DNA of 64,000 nt from Falsochrobactrum shanghaiense (GTDB taxonomy: Bacteria > Pseudomonadota > Alphaproteobacteria > Rhizobiales > Rhizobiaceae): the NCBI RefSeq assembly GCF_003149535.1, contig NZ_QGDB01000001.1:434001-498000 (forward strand). The letters run 5' to 3'. The notes under the pieces were generated by a model. That model was not told the origin of the DNA. It made no database searches and worked only from the letters and a program-made list of their open reading frames with translations. Below are positions 9,113 through 19,145 of this stretch, piece after piece; position 1 is the stretch's first letter, and each line of letters begins with the position of its first letter. The translations under genes and the position numbers were made by a program.

Positions 9113-9965
9113 ACGGCTGATTTCCGATCATGATGCAATCAGCGAAAACCCGCTGACGCGCATAGTGCTGGTTGCGATCTCACTGGTCTTTCTGGGGCTT
9201 TTCCTCGTGCTGCCGGTGGTCGCGGTCTTTGTCGAGGCGTTCCGCAAGGGGGCTGGCGAATATCTCGCAGCACTTCTGGAGCCGGATGCATGGGCGGCAA
9301 TCCGGCTGACATTGCTGGTCGCGGCTATCTCGGTGCCCGTCAATCTGGTGTTCGGCGTGGCGGCAGCCTGGGCCATCGCCAAATTCGAATTCAAGGGCAA
9401 GGCGCTGCTGACGACACTGATCGATTTGCCTTTCTCGGTGTCGCCGGTCATTTCCGGCCTTGTCTTCGTGCTGCTTTTTTCAAGCCATAGCCTGCTTGGT
9501 CCGTGGCTGTCGCGCCATGGCATCGAGATCCTTTTCGCGGTTCCCGGCATCGTGCTGGCAACCTTGTTCGTGACTTTTCCGTTTGTGGCGCGCGAGTTGA
9601 TCCCGCTCATGCAGGAACAGGGAACCGGCGACGAGGAAGCGGCGATCTCGCTGGGCGCCACGGGCTGGCAGACCTTCCGCTATGTCACGCTGCCCAATAT
9701 CAAATGGGGGCTGCTCTACGGCGTCCTGCTTTGCAACGCGCGCGCCATGGGTGAGTTCGGCGCCGTTTCGGTCGTGTCAGGCCATATTCGCGGCCTCACC
9801 AATACGATGCCGCTGCATGTCGAAATTCTCTATAATGAATATAATTTTGTCGCTGCATTCGCGGTCGCTTCGCTACTGGCCTTTCTGGCCCTGGTGACGC
9901 TGGCGCTCAAGGCCTGGCTTGAACGGCGCTTTGGCGGGGAACTGGCCGACAATACAGGCATTTGA
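9102..9965 (+). CDS. cysW: Sulfate ABC transporter permease CysW
   Basis: Second permease of the sulfate importer (287 residues, about six helices) with the coupling loop EEAAISLGATGWQTFRYVTLPNIKWG. Two in-frame ATGs (9096 and 9102) are possible; the one at 9102 has GGAG at eight bases and starts MANERLI. A longer reading from 8985 would lie entirely within cysT and is rejected. Coupling with cysT is likely because of the 11-base overlap. Confidence 0.93.
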   Translation: MANERLISDHDAISENPLTRIVLVAISLVFLGLFLVLPVVAVFVEAFRKGAGEYLAALLEPDAWAAIRLTLLVAAISVPVNLVFGVAAAWAIAKFEFKGKALLTTLIDLPFSVSPVISGLVFVLLFSSHSLLGPWLSRHGIEILFAVPGIVLATLFVTFPFVARELIPLMQEQGTGDEEAAISLGATGWQTFRYVTLPNIKWGLLYGVLLCNARAMGEFGAVSVVSGHIRGLTNTMPLHVEILYNEYNFVAAFAVASLLAFLALVTLALKAWLERRFGGELADNTGI

Positions 9966-9980
9966 CAGGAAGGATTGGGA

Positions 9981-11024
9981 ATGGAAGTTCGAGTCGCCGA
10001 CGTGCGCAAGGAGTTTGCTCGCTTTCCGGCGTTGCATAACGTATCGCTGGATATACGCTCAAGCGAGTTGATTGCGCTGCTTGGTCCATCGGGATCAGGC
10101 AAGACGACATTGCTGCGCCTTATAGCGGGGCTGGAAAAGCCCACGGAAGGCGCCATTTATTTTGGCGAGGAAGACGCGTCGCAAAAAAGCGTGCAGGAGC
10201 GCAATGTCGGTTTCGTGTTCCAGCATTATGCGCTTTTTCGCCATATGACGGTTGCCGAGAATATCGGTTTCGGGCTGAAGGTGCGTCCGGGCAAATTGCG
10301 TCCGGCTGCCGCTGAAATCCGCGCCCGCGCGCTGGAACTGCTGGAACTGGTGCAATTGAAGGGGCTGGAAAACCGCTATCCATCGCAGCTTTCGGGAGGG
10401 CAGCGCCAGCGTGTCGCGCTTGCCCGCGCCATGGCGATCGAACCCAAAGTCCTGCTGCTGGACGAGCCTTTCGGCGCGCTGGATGCGCAGGTGCGCAAGG
10501 AGTTGCGCCGCTGGCTGCGTGAAATTCACGACAAGACCGGCCATACGACGGTTTTCGTCACCCACGATCAGGACGAGGCGCTGGAACTTGCGGATCGCGT
10601 CGTGGTCATGAGTCAGGGCCGTATCGAGCAGATCGGCACACCGGACGAGGTTTACGACAATCCGAATTCGCCCTTCGTCTATGGCTTCATCGGCGAATCG
10701 AGCACCCTGCCCGTGCGTGTGGAAAAGGGCGAAGTCTGGCTCGCCGACCGCAGCGTGGGGCTTACGGCGGAAAATGCGCCAGATGGTGAAGCGCAGCTTT
10801 ACTTTCGGCCCCATGACGTCGAACTGCTGGATGGCTGCGGCGGCTGCATAGCGGGGACGGTTGTGGCCAGCCGCCGTTCGGGCGGCAAAAGGCGGGTCGA
10901 GCTGGAAGTGGGCGGCGCGCGCGACCGTATCGAGATCGAAATTCCGGCGGAGCATCCGGCCTCGGATAAAAGCCGGATCGCCTTTCGCCCGCGCTATTGG
11001 CGGCTTTTCAACGCAACAGAATAG
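9981..11024 (+). CDS. cysA: Sulfate ABC transporter ATP-binding protein CysA
   Basis: ATPase that powers sulfate import. The 347-residue product has Walker [10 protein letters not shown] (about 36-44), signature [14 protein letters not shown], Walker [13 protein letters not shown], the H-loop VTHDQ, and a C-terminal regulatory TOBE-like region from about 240. AGGAAGGA stands seven bases before the ATG at 9981; a TTG two codons upstream is less likely. It ends the operon sbp-cysTWA. Confidence 0.95.
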   Translation: MEVRVADVRKEFARFPALHNVSLDIRSSELIALLGPSGSGKTTLLRLIAGLEKPTEGAIYFGEEDASQKSVQERNVGFVFQHYALFRHMTVAENIGFGLKVRPGKLRPAAAEIRARALELLELVQLKGLENRYPSQLSGGQRQRVALARAMAIEPKVLLLDEPFGALDAQVRKELRRWLREIHDKTGHTTVFVTHDQDEALELADRVVVMSQGRIEQIGTPDEVYDNPNSPFVYGFIGESSTLPVRVEKGEVWLADRSVGLTAENAPDGEAQLYFRPHDVELLDGCGGCIAGTVVASRRSGGKRRVELEVGGARDRIEIEIPAEHPASDKSRIAFRPRYWRLFNATE

Positions 11025-11025
11025 A

Positions 11026-11574
11026 TCAGGCTGCCCCGGACAGGGGCGCCTTGTCGGGATGATCGCTTATACCGCCATTGAGCGGCAGTTGCATCAGTAT
11101 GGTGTCGAGCCAGCGGCCATGCTTGTAGCCGGAACCCTGAATATTTCCGCAATGGATGAAGCCAAGGCTTTCATGCAGCCTGACGGAACCGATATTGCCC
11201 GCGCCATCGCCGATGACGGCGAGAAACTGCCGGAACCCAAGCGCCGTCACCCGCGAAATCAGTTCGCGCAGCAGGCTCTTGCCGATGCCCTTGCCTTTCG
11301 CTTCCGGCGCGACATAGACGGAATCTTCCGCAAGCCAGTTATAGGCCGGACGGGTGCGAAAATGGCTCGCATAGGCATAGCCCAGCACCTTGCCATCTTC
11401 CTCGGCGATCAGGATCGGAAAACCCTGCTGCGCGAGATCGTCAAAGCGGCGCTTCATTTCTTCAAGCGTGGGCGGTTCGATCTCATAGGAGCCAGCGCCG
11501 TTCAGCACAGCCTCGGCATAAATCTCGGTAATGGCATCGACGTCGGCAGGATGGAAATCGCGAATGAGGGGCAT
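11026..11574 (-). CDS. GNAT acetyltransferase, phosphinothricin-acetyltransferase-like
   Basis: The 182-residue product fits the PAT/Bar/YncA-like branch of the GCN5 acetyltransferases: MPLIRDFHPADVDAITEIYA at the start, acetyl-CoA-binding loop VAPEAKGKGIGKSLLRELI, and HESLGFIHCGNIQGSGYKHGRWLD. Such enzymes N-acetylate small amines, phosphinothricin or methionine derivatives; the true substrate is unknown. The internal ATG at 11574 matches the family N-terminus better than the upstream start. It converges with cysA with one base between the stops. Confidence 0.85.
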   Translation of the reverse strand: MPLIRDFHPADVDAITEIYAEAVLNGAGSYEIEPPTLEEMKRRFDDLAQQGFPILIAEEDGKVLGYAYASHFRTRPAYNWLAEDSVYVAPEAKGKGIGKSLLRELISRVTALGFRQFLAVIGDGAGNIGSVRLHESLGFIHCGNIQGSGYKHGRWLDTILMQLPLNGGISDHPDKAPLSGAA

Positions 11575-11642
11575 TTGGGGAACCAATGATGCTGTTGAAG
11601 GAAAACAACGCAGCATGCATCAGCGGGCGTGTATTTAAAAGC

Positions 11643-11672
11643 AAAAAGGGCAGCGTTTCCGCTGCCCTTTTT
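11643..11672. terminator. Bidirectional intrinsic terminator
   Basis: A perfect stem GGGCAGCG/CGCTGCCC with loop TTTC, flanked by five A residues on the left and five T residues on the right. It lies just beyond the stop of the Bax-inhibitor-like gene (11692, minus strand), which it should terminate. Confidence 0.9.
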
Positions 11673-11691
11673 CAATCCACATTCGTGCCGT

Positions 11692-12471
11692 TTATTCGCG
11701 GTTACCCATGAACTGAAGCAGGAACATGAACATGTTGATGAAGTCGAGGTAGAGACGCAGCGCGCCCATCACGACCTTGCGGCCCTGCGTATCCGAAGCA
11801 TCGCCTTCGTAATACATTTCCTTGATCGACTGTGTGTCATAGGCGGTGAGACCTGCGAAGATCAGAACGCCGATGACCGAAATTGCGAATTGCAGCGCAG
11901 TCGAGCCGAGGAAGATGTTGACGACCGAGGCAATGATGAGGCCGAACAGGCCCATCATCAGGAACGAACCCATTGCCGAGAGGTCGCGCTTGGTCGTGTA
12001 GCCGTAAAGCGACAGCGCGCCAAAGGAGGCGGCCGTCACGAAGAAGGTGCGCACCACACTCTGCCCCGTGAAGACGAGGAAGATCGACGAGAGCGACAGG
12101 CCGACAAGTGCTGCATAGCCCCAGAAGACCGCATTGGCGGTGGCGACCGAAAGACGTTCGATACGGAAGCTGAGGAAGAATACTGCCGCCAGCGGCGCGA
12201 GCATCACGACCCAGCGCAGCGGAGACGTGTAAAGAGCCGCGCCAAGCGCGGTAATCATCTTGCCGTTAGGAAGCTGGGCAACGGCAGCGGAAGGGTCCGT
12301 CGTCGTTGCAAGGGCGGCAATGGCGAAGGCGGCAAGACCGGTAACGGCCAAGCCGATAGCCATCATATTGTAGACGCCCAGCATATAGCTGCGCAGACCC
12401 TGATCGATGTCGGCGCCAACACGGGCACCGCCTACGGGCCTCTGCGCCTGAATGTTGCGATAGTCAGCCAT
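11692..12471 (-). CDS. Bax inhibitor-1 (YccA/YbhL) family membrane protein
   Basis: The 259-residue product has seven predicted transmembrane helices and the BI-1 pattern: N-terminal RVGADIDQGLRSYMLGVYN, then FRIERLS and a C-terminal DTQSIKEMYYEG near the last helices, where BI-1 proteins carry an Asp pair that gates cation leak. Bacterial members are inner-membrane proteins of uncertain role, some interacting with FtsH. It is a single-gene unit with its own terminator at 11643-11672. Confidence 0.9.
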   Translation of the reverse strand: MADYRNIQAQRPVGGARVGADIDQGLRSYMLGVYNMMAIGLAVTGLAAFAIAALATTTDPSAAVAQLPNGKMITALGAALYTSPLRWVVMLAPLAAVFFLSFRIERLSVATANAVFWGYAALVGLSLSSIFLVFTGQSVVRTFFVTAASFGALSLYGYTTKRDLSAMGSFLMMGLFGLIIASVVNIFLGSTALQFAISVIGVLIFAGLTAYDTQSIKEMYYEGDASDTQGRKVVMGALRLYLDFINMFMFLLQFMGNRE

Positions 12472-12750
12472 GACTTAAAATCCTCTTGCGTTGTCCCGTC
12501 CGGTGTCGGGGCGCTTTTATCTGTTCCCTGCGCTTCATCCGGAAATGTTGCAATTTCCGCAACGCGCTTCAAGCCGCCACCAGGCGCCGCTGGCGAGACC
12601 CCAGCATGCCTGCGGATATTATGGGGGTTTCCGCCCATTCGTACAAGTGCCACCTGTAAAAAATCGTGATCAAACGGAGCGAATATGCAAAGATTTTCCC
12701 AATGCTAACCAAAGGGTTAAGCCTTTTGCTTCTTCATCATTACAAATGTT

Positions 12751-15300
12751 TCATACAGTGCGCAGCACGGCAGCGGGTTTTTGCCCTAGGATACGCCACG
12801 TCCCGGCCAGACCGAAACCGACGGTGAGCACCAGCGCGACCGCGACCGTCATCAGCGCCACATCGGGCAGGAACTGCGCCTTGAGCTTCATGATTTCCAC
12901 CACGACATACCAGCCCGCGACACCACCGGCGACCAATGCGAAGACTGCCGTGGCAAGGCCCAGCAGCATATATTCGGCCACATAGGCGGCGATCAGCGTG
13001 CGGCGCGTCGCGCCAAGCGTCTTGAGCACCACCGCATCATGAACGCGAGCCCGGTTGCCCGCAGCCAGCGCGCCGCCAAGCACCAGAACGGAAGCGGCAA
13101 GCGCAATCGCCGCCGCCGCACGAATGGCGGTGGCGAGCTGGCCGATAAGGTCATTTGCGACATCGAGTGCATCGGTCACGCTGACCGTGGTGACGGCGGG
13201 CCATGTTTTCGTGACCTGCCGCAACACATCGGGCGCGAGGTTCTTTTCATCGTCGGGAATGGTCAGCGTCGCAAGCCATGTGGCGGGCGCCCCGGCAAAG
13301 GTGTTGGGCGAAAAGACCATGACGAAATTCATCGCCAGCGTTTCCCATTGCACTTGCCGGAAGCTCGCAATCCTGGCGGTAATGTTGCGTCCAAGCACGT
13401 TTACCGTGACCAGATCGCCAAGTTTCAACCCCAGTTCCTTACCCTCACGCTCGGAAAAGGAAACCAGCGGTTCGCCGTCATAATCGGCGGGCCACCATTG
13501 GCCTTCGCTCAAGGTCGAATTTTCCGGCACATCCTGCGCATAGGTGATGCCGCGATCGCCACGCAGCACCCATGCCGCTTCCGGCGGAATGGTCATTTCG
13601 CGCACATTCTGGTCATTAAAGGCCACGATCCGTCCGCGCAGCATGGGGCCGGAAGTGAGCTTGCCATCCGGCACGATGCCGCTCACCAATTGAGTGAAAT
13701 CAGCAATATCCCCGTTCTGAATATCGACGAAGAAGAAATCCGGTGCCTGTGCGGGGATATTCTGCGTCACCTGACGGCGCAGATTGCCGTCGATGAGCGC
13801 AATCGCCACCATCAGCGTCAGGCCAAGCCCGAGCGAAAGCACCACCGAAGGCGTCAATGCGCCGGGACGATATATATTGCCGATGGCAAGCCTTAATGCC
13901 GTCGAGCGCACGCGCGGCGCACGGCGGGCAAGCCAGCCTATGCCATCGGCAACCAAGCGCAACACGCCGAAAGCGGCAATGGCCGAGACGATGAAGATCG
14001 CGGCGATACGTCGGTCATAGGCGACATAGAGCGCCAGCCCCGCAAGTGCTGCAATCAGCAGAATGGCAAGGGCGAGATAGAGAAGCGGCGGCAGGCCGCG
14101 CTGCTCAAAACCCTGTTCCCGGAAAAGGGCGGTTGCCGGGATATTGCGTGCGCGGCCAAGCGGGATAATCGCAAATGCAAGCGTCGTGATGAGGCCAAAA
14201 ACCGCCGCCAGCGCCAGCGCATCAGGGAAGAAGCCGCCGCCATCGGCCACCGGCAGATAATCGGCGAGTGCGGCTGCGGCGGCATAGGGCATGGCTGCTG
14301 CCAGAACGAGGCCGATGGCGATGCCGATGGTGCCGATCACCATGATCTGCGTGAGATACACCAGCACCGCAAAGCGCGCCGGTGCACCAAGCGACTTGAA
14401 CGTCGCGATCACGCCACGCTTGCCGTCGAGATAGGCGCGCACCGCATTGGCAACGCCGACGCCGCCGACGATCAATGCCGTCAATCCCACCAATGTCAAA
14501 AACTGCGAAAAGCGCTCGATATTGGCGCTCAAAGCCGGTGCGGCATTGGCGCGCGTGCGGATATTCCATCCCGCATCGGGGAACTCTTCTGTCGCCTGCC
14601 GCCGCACCGACGCAATGGCTGAATCCGATGAGCCATCAGGCAGCGCGACCTTATAGATATGATCGACAAGGCTTCCCGGCTGGATCAGCCCCGAGGCGCG
14701 CAAGCCGTCAAGCGAAACCAGAAAACGCGGCGCGAAATTGAATCCCGACGACAGCAGGTCCGGCTCGCTCCGGATCAATGCGCGCAACTCGAATGTGCCG
14801 GAACCGAGCAATATTTTCGCGCCGAGCGAAAGCCCCATGCGATTAAGAAAATCCTGCGACACGGCGGCACCATAGATGCCGTCCTTTTCGCCGGTCATAT
14901 CGCCAAGCGTCTGCTGCGGCTCGACCTTCAATTCGCCATAGAGCGGATAGGCCGCATCGACCGCCTTCACCTCGACCAGCGACTGATCGGAGCCATCCGG
15001 CAGGCGCGCCATGGAGCGCATGGTGGCGCTTTGCGCCATGCGACCAAGACCTTCGATGAAGGTGCGCTCGTCGCCGGACGCTTCACGCTGGTTGAGTGCG
15101 AAACTGACATCGCCGCCCAGAATGCTCTGGCCTTGCGAGGTGATACCGGTGCTGACCGAGTTTGCAACCGAATTGACGCCGCCGATAGCGGCCACGCCAA
15201 GCGCGATACAGGCAAGGAAAATATAGAAGCCCGAAAGCCCGCCGCGCATTTCACGCAGCGCAAAGCGAAGAGCGAGCAGGAAGGAACGCACAGGATTCAT
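12751..15300 (-). CDS. ABC transporter permease, YbbP-like (FtsX superfamily)
   Basis: The 849-residue membrane protein has a first transmembrane helix at about 20-45, a large periplasmic domain, two groups of three helices (about 260-380 and 720-840) matching FtsX/MacB-type repeats, and extra central helices around 400-490. With the ATPase that overlaps its start by four bases (ATGA), it forms the YbbA-YbbP pair. Together with the divergent TesA-like lipase this is the same grouping as tesA-ybbA-ybbP of E. coli. Substrate unknown; an envelope lipid or lipoprotein role is a reasonable inference. Confidence 0.9.
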   Translation of the reverse strand: MNPVRSFLLALRFALREMRGGLSGFYIFLACIALGVAAIGGVNSVANSVSTGITSQGQSILGGDVSFALNQREASGDERTFIEGLGRMAQSATMRSMARLPDGSDQSLVEVKAVDAAYPLYGELKVEPQQTLGDMTGEKDGIYGAAVSQDFLNRMGLSLGAKILLGSGTFELRALIRSEPDLLSSGFNFAPRFLVSLDGLRASGLIQPGSLVDHIYKVALPDGSSDSAIASVRRQATEEFPDAGWNIRTRANAAPALSANIERFSQFLTLVGLTALIVGGVGVANAVRAYLDGKRGVIATFKSLGAPARFAVLVYLTQIMVIGTIGIAIGLVLAAAMPYAAAAALADYLPVADGGGFFPDALALAAVFGLITTLAFAIIPLGRARNIPATALFREQGFEQRGLPPLLYLALAILLIAALAGLALYVAYDRRIAAIFIVSAIAAFGVLRLVADGIGWLARRAPRVRSTALRLAIGNIYRPGALTPSVVLSLGLGLTLMVAIALIDGNLRRQVTQNIPAQAPDFFFVDIQNGDIADFTQLVSGIVPDGKLTSGPMLRGRIVAFNDQNVREMTIPPEAAWVLRGDRGITYAQDVPENSTLSEGQWWPADYDGEPLVSFSEREGKELGLKLGDLVTVNVLGRNITARIASFRQVQWETLAMNFVMVFSPNTFAGAPATWLATLTIPDDEKNLAPDVLRQVTKTWPAVTTVSVTDALDVANDLIGQLATAIRAAAAIALAASVLVLGGALAAGNRARVHDAVVLKTLGATRRTLIAAYVAEYMLLGLATAVFALVAGGVAGWYVVVEIMKLKAQFLPDVALMTVAVALVLTVGFGLAGTWRILGQKPAAVLRTV

Positions 15301-16025
15301 GCGCCTGCCGCCAATGTTCGAAGTGCGGCGCCTGTTTGAGCGGGTTCTTCGATACGGCCCGAACGCACCGGAATTTCGCGGTCGCAGCGCGCCGCAAGCG
15401 ATGGATCATGGGTGACGAGCACCATGGTCAGGCCGTTTTCGCGCTGCTTGGCAAAGAGAAGATCAGCAATCTGACGGCCCGTTACGGTGTCGAGATTGCC
15501 GGTCGGCTCATCGGCGATCAGGATTTTGGGCGAAGGGGCCAGCGCGCGCGCAATCGCCACGCGCTGCTGTTCGCCGCCAGAAAGCTCGGACGGATAATGG
15601 GTCAGGCGTTCGCCAAGGCCGACCGCGCGCAATTCGCGTTCCGCCACATCGAATGCATCTTTGCGCCCGGCCAGTTCCAGCGGCACGGCAACATTTTCAA
15701 GTGCCGTCATATTGGGAATGAGGTGGAAGGACTGGAACACGATGCCGATATTGGCGCCGCGAAAGGCTGCGGCCTGATCCTCGCTCATCGCGCTGATCGT
15801 CTCGCCCGCGATCTTCACAATGCCGTTATCGACATGTTCAAGACCGGCCAGAACCATCAGCAGCGTGGACTTGCCCGAACCGGACGGGCCGACGATACCG
15901 ACCGACTGGCCCTGCGCGATATGGAGCGAAACCTGCTTGAGAACATGCACCGAAGAGGCTGCGTGCCCCAGCGTCAGATCGACATTTTCAAGAGCTATAA
16001 TCGGGGCGTCCACCTGTTCCGTCAC
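15297..16025 (-). CDS. ABC transporter ATP-binding protein, YbbA-like
   Basis: The 242-residue ATPase is of the LolD/MacB-like group: Walker [10 protein letters not shown] (about 41-49), [21 protein letters not shown], signature [15 protein letters not shown], Walker [13 protein letters not shown] and the H-loop [11 protein letters not shown]. The length and motifs fit YbbA. It is the promoter-proximal gene of ybbA-ybbP, divergent from the TesA-like gene with 129 bases between them. Confidence 0.92.
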   Translation of the reverse strand: MTEQVDAPIIALENVDLTLGHAASSVHVLKQVSLHIAQGQSVGIVGPSGSGKSTLLMVLAGLEHVDNGIVKIAGETISAMSEDQAAAFRGANIGIVFQSFHLIPNMTALENVAVPLELAGRKDAFDVAERELRAVGLGERLTHYPSELSGGEQQRVAIARALAPSPKILIADEPTGNLDTVTGRQIADLLFAKQRENGLTMVLVTHDPSLAARCDREIPVRSGRIEEPAQTGAALRTLAAGA

Positions 16026-16154
16026 GCGTTTTTCTTCCTATATGAATATTTAGAGCCGAAGCACGCCACAAATTTGGACTTGTTTTGCGCCGATTATTGC
16101 AGAGAAGTCCATTGAGCGGTTTGCCCGCAATTTCTCAAATATGGGTTATCGAAG

Positions 16155-16874
16155 ATGCGTTTCAAACTCTCAATTCCCAAACCGACCTGCCTGCGCCTGT
16201 TTATCATGTGCTTATGTGCGTTTTTTGTTGCGGCCATGGGTGCGCGGGCGGAAGATCCGACGGGGCTTGAAGACGCGCTGCCCACCGAACAGCTTTCGCA
16301 GGTAAAGATCGTCGGCTTTGGAGACAGCCTCATGGCGGGCTATCTTCTGCCTGCCAATGCGGCCTTTCCGCAACAGCTTGAACAGCGCCTGAACGACAAG
16401 GGCCATGAGGTCATGATCGAGAATGCGGGCGTGTCCGGCGACACCACCACGGGCGGGCTTTCGCGCATCGACTGGTCGATCCCCGACGGCACCGATCTGG
16501 TGATTTTGGAACTGGGTGCCAATGACGCGCTGCGCGGCATTTCGCCCGACATCACCGAAAAGAACCTCGACGCCATGCTGGCGCGCCTGAAAGAACGCGG
16601 CATTTCAGTCATTCTTGCCGGAATGCTGGCTCCGCCCAATATGGGGCAGGACTATGCCGACAGGTTCAATCCGATCTATCCCCGGCTTGCGCAGAAATAT
16701 GATGTGCCGCTCTATCCGTTTTTCCTTGAAGGCGTCGCCACGCATAAGGAGCTTTTGCTGGAGGACGGGATGCATCCCAACGAAAACGGGGTCGAAATCA
16801 TGGTGACGAATTTCATGCCCATGATCGAGGAAACGCTCAAAAGCATGGAAAAGGCGGGGACATCGGGAGGCTGA
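16155..16874 (+). CDS. TesA-like arylesterase/lysophospholipase (SGNH hydrolase)
   Basis: The 239-residue secreted or periplasmic esterase has an N-terminal signal sequence (ending near GARAED, residue 31). SGNH blocks are complete: block I GFGDSLMAGY (nucleophile Ser), the Gly of NAGVSGDTT, block III GANDALR, and block V DGMHPNENG with catalytic Asp and His. It is divergent from ybbA-ybbP, as in many proteobacteria. Thioesterase, protease-I and lysophospholipase activities are known in the family; the physiological substrate is not clear. Confidence 0.9.
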   Translation: MRFKLSIPKPTCLRLFIMCLCAFFVAAMGARAEDPTGLEDALPTEQLSQVKIVGFGDSLMAGYLLPANAAFPQQLEQRLNDKGHEVMIENAGVSGDTTTGGLSRIDWSIPDGTDLVILELGANDALRGISPDITEKNLDAMLARLKERGISVILAGMLAPPNMGQDYADRFNPIYPRLAQKYDVPLYPFFLEGVATHKELLLEDGMHPNENGVEIMVTNFMPMIEETLKSMEKAGTSGG

Positions 16875-16958
16875 AACCGGCTGGCGACATTATCGGCTTG
16901 CCCCCGGCACCAATCGGTGATTCGCTAGGAAGCGTTAAACGATTCGAGGAGGATGCTC

Positions 16959-17552
16959 ATGCCGCGTCTTTTCACTGCCCTCGAAATCCCGCGTGACGCC
17001 GCGCTTTCGCTCTCGCTGTTACGAGGCGGCCTTCCCGGCGCACGCTGGATTGATGTTGAAAACTATCATTTAACCCTGCGTTTTATAGGAGATGTGGAAG
17101 GCCATATCGCCGACGAGATCGCCCATGCGCTTGATCGCATAAGGCGGCCCGAATTCATGCTCAACCTGTCAGGCGTCGACGCTTTCGGCTCTAAAAAGCC
17201 GCATAGCATTTATGCAGGCGTCTCGCCTTCGCCCGATCTCAACGCATTGCAGGCGGAAATCGAGCGCATCTGCCAGCGTCTCAGCCTTCCTGCCGATCCG
17301 CGCAAATTCACGCCTCATGTGACTTTGGCCCGGCTCAAAAGCAATGTGCGCATCGAAGATGTCGCGCGCTATCTCTCATCGCGCGGCAATTTTGCGACGC
17401 TTCCCTTCAAGGTGGGGCGCTTCGTGCTGATGTCGTCGCGCGATTCGGTGGGCGGCGGCCCCTATATCGTCGAGGAAGCGTGGCCGCTCGTTTCATCGAC
17501 ACGCCAGAACCGGTCGGCAAGCGCTTTTGAAGAAGCCAGAATCATCCGGTAG
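16959..17552 (+). CDS. thpR: RNA 2',3'-cyclic phosphodiesterase (ThpR/LigT)
   Basis: The 197-residue 2H phosphoesterase hydrolyses RNA 2',3'-cyclic phosphate ends (also called 2'-5' RNA ligase). Both catalytic motifs are present: HLTL at His37-Thr39 and HVTL at His120-Thr122. GAGGAGG sits six bases before the ATG at 16959, which I prefer to the ATG at 16953 that lies next to it. The C-terminal 30 codons overlap the tail of the converging phosphatase gene by 91 bases, which is unusual. Confidence 0.88.
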   Translation: MPRLFTALEIPRDAALSLSLLRGGLPGARWIDVENYHLTLRFIGDVEGHIADEIAHALDRIRRPEFMLNLSGVDAFGSKKPHSIYAGVSPSPDLNALQAEIERICQRLSLPADPRKFTPHVTLARLKSNVRIEDVARYLSSRGNFATLPFKVGRFVLMSSRDSVGGGPYIVEEAWPLVSSTRQNRSASAFEEARIIR

Positions 17553-17971
17553 ACCTCTTCAAAATCCCCGATCTCTCCATAGTAAGGATCGGGGATTTCA
17601 ACCGGCTCGCCTGTGGCGATTTCGGTAAATAATCCGATGCCGCTGGTGAAGCCCTCCGGCCTGCGCTGGCCGATCATGCGCATATTATAGCGATCCATGC
17701 CCAAAATGAGATCGAAGCGGGTGAAGTCTTGTGCCGTCAGCTGACGACAGCGCTGCCGGGAAATATCGAGGCCGTGATGTGAGGCCACACGGATGGAACG
17801 CGCGTCCGGCGTCTCGCCGGTATGATAGCCGTTGGTGCCTGCCGAATCGATCAGCACATGCCCGATCTTGCGCTGTTTGAGCACATGATCCATCACGCCT
17901 TCTGCGAGCGGCGAACGGCAGATATTGCCTGCACAGACGAAAAGAATGCTGGTCGGGGCGGATAGGGTCAC
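17462..17971 (-). CDS. Low-molecular-weight protein-tyrosine phosphatase
   Basis: The 169-residue product carries the P-loop C(X)5R as CAGNICRS (Cys13 to Arg19) and the general-acid region EIPDPYYG with a DPYYG aspartate, both hallmarks of cytosolic low-molecular-weight PTPs. I take the GTG giving [13 protein letters not shown] as the start because GGGAG precedes it; longer upstream readings are not family-like. Its 3' end overlaps thpR tail to tail. In bacteria such enzymes regulate capsule kinases or act in stress; no tyrosine kinase is near. Confidence 0.86.
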   Translation of the reverse strand: MTLSAPTSILFVCAGNICRSPLAEGVMDHVLKQRKIGHVLIDSAGTNGYHTGETPDARSIRVASHHGLDISRQRCRQLTAQDFTRFDLILGMDRYNMRMIGQRRPEGFTSGIGLFTEIATGEPVEIPDPYYGEIGDFEEVYRMILASSKALADRFWRVDETSGHASSTI

Positions 17972-18028
17972 GGATTTCTCCCATCTGTGATAGGCTGCGG
18001 TTTGAAATTGCAACATAGGCAAAAGACC

Positions 18029-18322
18029 ATGGCACGCAATCGTCTGACGCAGGAAGAGTTGAAGGAAGCCCTCGCCTCACTGGGAGGATGGGCCAAAACA
18101 GACGGGCGCGAAGCCATCAGCAAGAGTTTCACTTTCAAGGATTTCAACGCCGCTTTCGGCTTCATGACGCGCGCAGCGCTTTATGCGGAAAAACTCGATC
18201 ATCATCCTGAATGGTTCAATGTCTATAATCGCGTGGATGTGACGCTTGCGACCCACAGCGAAAACGGGATCACCGAGCTTGACATCAAGCTCGCGCGCAA
18301 GATGGATCACCTCGCTTCCTGA
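18029..18322 (+). CDS. phhB: Pterin-4a-carbinolamine dehydratase
   Basis: The 97-residue product shows the dehydratase signature [18 protein letters not shown] (His58, His59) and [14 protein letters not shown]. The enzyme dehydrates 4a-hydroxytetrahydropterin during phenylalanine hydroxylase recycling; no phenylalanine hydroxylase is adjacent. The ATG at 18029 gives the usual family length. It is divergent from the phosphatase gene. Confidence 0.93.
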   Translation: MARNRLTQEELKEALASLGGWAKTDGREAISKSFTFKDFNAAFGFMTRAALYAEKLDHHPEWFNVYNRVDVTLATHSENGITELDIKLARKMDHLAS

Positions 18323-18403
18323 GGGGAAACCTTGCGAAAGAGCGCAATCATCCCCATTTTTGTCGGGCAAGCGGTCAGGACCGCGACAGGAGTTTGAGCC
18401 AAT

Positions 18404-18781
18404 ATGGATAGCGTCAAGATCGATGAAATCCTCGAACCCGGCACTGAAAGCGAGTTTCGCAAGCGCCGCGAACGGGTGAAGCATGGATTCTGGAAAGCGG
18501 TGGGGCGCGCCGGACGCAGCGTCCCCTTCATGGACGAAATCGTCGCCGCATATTTTTGCGCGCTGGACCAGCACACGCCGACACGGGTGCGCATGACCCT
18601 GATGGCGGCGCTTGCCTATTTCGTGATGCCTTTCGATGTCGTTCCCGATCTGCTGGCGGGCATCGGCTTTACCGACGATATTGCCGTTCTGATGGCGGCG
18701 ATGACGGCATTGCGCACGCATATCACGCCTGCTCATCGCGTTGCAGCGCAACAGGCGCTCAAGGATATGACGGAGGGATAA
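18404..18781 (+). CDS. YkvA/DUF1232 family protein
   Basis: The 125-residue product contains the DUF1232 core TRVRMTLMAALAYFVMPFDVVPDLLAGIGFTDDIAVL (about 64-100), with the P-D-x-x-P-D motif PFDVVPD. The family consists of small membrane-associated proteins of unknown function. Probably cotranscribed with phhB 81 bases upstream. Confidence 0.85.
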   Translation: MDSVKIDEILEPGTESEFRKRRERVKHGFWKAVGRAGRSVPFMDEIVAAYFCALDQHTPTRVRMTLMAALAYFVMPFDVVPDLLAGIGFTDDIAVLMAAMTALRTHITPAHRVAAQQALKDMTEG

Positions 18782-19145
18782 TTCATCCGGCGGTGGATTT
18801 CCCAAATGTTTCCCAAAGATTTCATTGCCTTGCCGGATAAAGACAAACTCTCGCCGCTTTCTTTTCATTCAACTTGGTCACAGGATTGCGGGAGCACGCC
18901 TTGCAAATTCAAGTTTCTTCCAAAACTTCACCGTTTGGTAACCCAGATTAAGGCATTTTAATCGGCGACTGAACGGGACGGCGTGTGAACGGCGATCATC
19001 CCGATGAACGCATTTCCAGCAAAAGTGGAAACCGGTTTTGCATCCGGGAATGCATAGGATAGAAAGCAGGGCGCAGGGCATGCCGGCAGGACCGGTAGCC
19101 ATGGCGTGAAGTTTGAAGCAAACGAAAGAGAACCGGTAAAAAACA
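18782..19145. other. Intergenic region upstream of IalB-like gene
   Basis: About 360 bases without a coding frame. It contains the palindromic repeat at 19010-19053 and the leader of the IalB-like gene. Nothing else is recognised. Confidence 0.45.
19010..19053. repeat. Palindromic intergenic repeat
   Basis: GCATTTCC (19010-19017) pairs with GGGAATGC (19046-19053), and inner arms AGCAAAA and GGTTTTGCAT also pair. The form is typical of the short dispersed palindromes of Brucella and relatives. It lies in the untranslated region ahead of the IalB-like gene at 19146. Confidence 0.6.
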
